Shown here: one piece after another, positions 4,802-5,180 of the stretch
Layout of the letters: the number at the start of each line of letters is the position of its first letter
Numbering within the stretch: the first letter of the stretch is position 1
Assembly: GCA_025362765.1 (NCBI GenBank)
Contig: JANYFI010000794.1
Coordinates: forward strand, 1 to 5,180
Direction: 5' to 3'
From: Ferruginibacter sp.
GTDB lineage: Bacteria > Bacteroidota > Bacteroidia > Chitinophagales > Chitinophagaceae
DNA length: 5,180 nt
Position numbers and translations under genes: made by a program
The notes under the pieces: generated by a model
The model's database searches: none
The model's input: only the letters and a program-made list of their open reading frames with translations
Told to the model about the DNA's origin: nothing

Positions 4802-5180
4802 TAAAACAATCAATTTTTCATATAGTTTCTCGTACTGCGGAACAATATTATCAATATCAAATTTTTTCGCCTGAATCAGTGCATTTGCCTTAAACCGGTC
4901 ATGCGTTGTTTTATCCTGTAAAATAAGGATAGCGTTTTTGCTCATTTCTGCCACGTCACCTACATTACTCATATAGCCACAATTACCATCAATAATAATT
5001 TCCGGCAATCCGCCTGCGTTGGTTGAAATAACCGGCACTTCGGCTGCCATCGCTTCCAGTGCCGCCAATCCAAAACTTTCATATTCGCTGGTTAATAAAA
5101 ATAAATCAGCGATGGGCAAAATGTCTTCCATTTGCTCTTGCTTACCTAAAAATTTAATGGCATCACAGGCATTGCTGTTT
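4787..5180 (-). CDS. bshA: N-acetyl-alpha-D-glucosaminyl L-malate synthase BshA, C-terminal part (partial)
   Basis: The gene runs off the right edge; about the last 130 residues, roughly a third of a normal BshA, are visible (readable from 5179). BshA joins GlcNAc from UDP-GlcNAc to L-malate, the first step of bacillithiol synthesis, in the cytoplasm. The visible part is the nucleotide-sugar-binding half of a GT4, GT-B-fold glycosyltransferase. It contains IKFLGKQEQMEDILPIADLF, then ESFGLAALE, which carries the two Glu of the EX7E motif, then VPVISTNAGGLPEII, GYMSNVGDVAEM and a helical end QAKKFDIDNIVPQYEKLYEKL. KFLGKQ and SNVGD are typical of BshA rather than of GT4 enzymes in general. The usual Cys-Gly after EAMA is Ala-Glu here. 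The stop (TAA on the - strand) lies inside the envC coding end. Another GT4 enzyme is possible but less likely. Confidence 0.88.
   Translation of the reverse strand, partial: NSNACDAIKFLGKQEQMEDILPIADLFLLTSEYESFGLAALEAMAAEVPVISTNAGGLPEIIIDGNCGYMSNVGDVAEMSKNAILILQDKTTHDRFKANALIQAKKFDIDNIVPQYEKLYEKLIVLSPAS

Noticed and set aside
1..5180. CRISPR array, tRNA or rRNA gene, insertion sequence, phage or toxin-antitoxin genes
   Set aside because: I saw no regularly spaced repeats, no cloverleaf-like gene, no terminal inverted repeats with a transposase, and no accessory-defence motifs. Apart from the unidentified left-edge frame, the genes are recognisable chromosomal families.

Overview
The window looks like a stretch of a Bacteroidota chromosome, most likely from the Chitinophagaceae/Sphingobacteriia side of the phylum. 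The evidence is a PorV-type outer-membrane protein of the type IX secretion system (T9SS), a DUF4292 lipoprotein next to an EnvC-like protein, a BshA-type glycosyltransferase, Bacteroidota-style -7 promoter boxes (TAnnTTTG), A-rich start regions without Shine-Dalgarno sequences, and moderately AT-rich DNA. The taxon is inferred from gene content, not from a database search.

Layout: positions 1-99 hold a possible 3' end of an unidentified + strand gene, followed by about 170 bp of AT-rich leader. Then come porV (270-1436), a clear hairpin terminator (1454-1491), a -7 promoter box, ispF (1539-2021), a -7 box that almost touches the next start codon, dut (2084-2527), a DUF4292 lipoprotein gene 10 bp further on (2538-3380), an 86-bp gap with small inverted repeats and a good promoter candidate, and envC (3467-4801). 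On the - strand, the 3' part of bshA (4787 to beyond the right edge) converges on envC, and the two genes share their last five codons.

Roles: most of the genes serve the envelope or core metabolism. PorV receives T9SS cargo at the outer membrane. IspF makes an isoprenoid precursor by the non-mevalonate pathway; isoprenoids feed quinones and the lipid carriers used for the cell wall. Dut removes dUTP and supplies dUMP. The DUF4292 protein is a predicted lipoprotein with a LolA/LolB-like character. The EnvC-like protein has a degenerate LytM domain and probably activates murein amidases at division. BshA catalyses the first step of bacillithiol synthesis. dut and the DUF4292 gene look co-transcribed. 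porV is separated from ispF by the terminator, and envC has its own promoter candidate.

I found no CRISPR array, tRNA, rRNA, insertion sequence or phage gene, and no convincing undescribed system. The points most worth a second look are regulatory or architectural: the possible leaderless dut transcript, the codon-on-codon antisense overlap of envC and bshA, the compact terminator/promoter junction before ispF, and the unidentified reading frame at the left edge where porU might have been expected.
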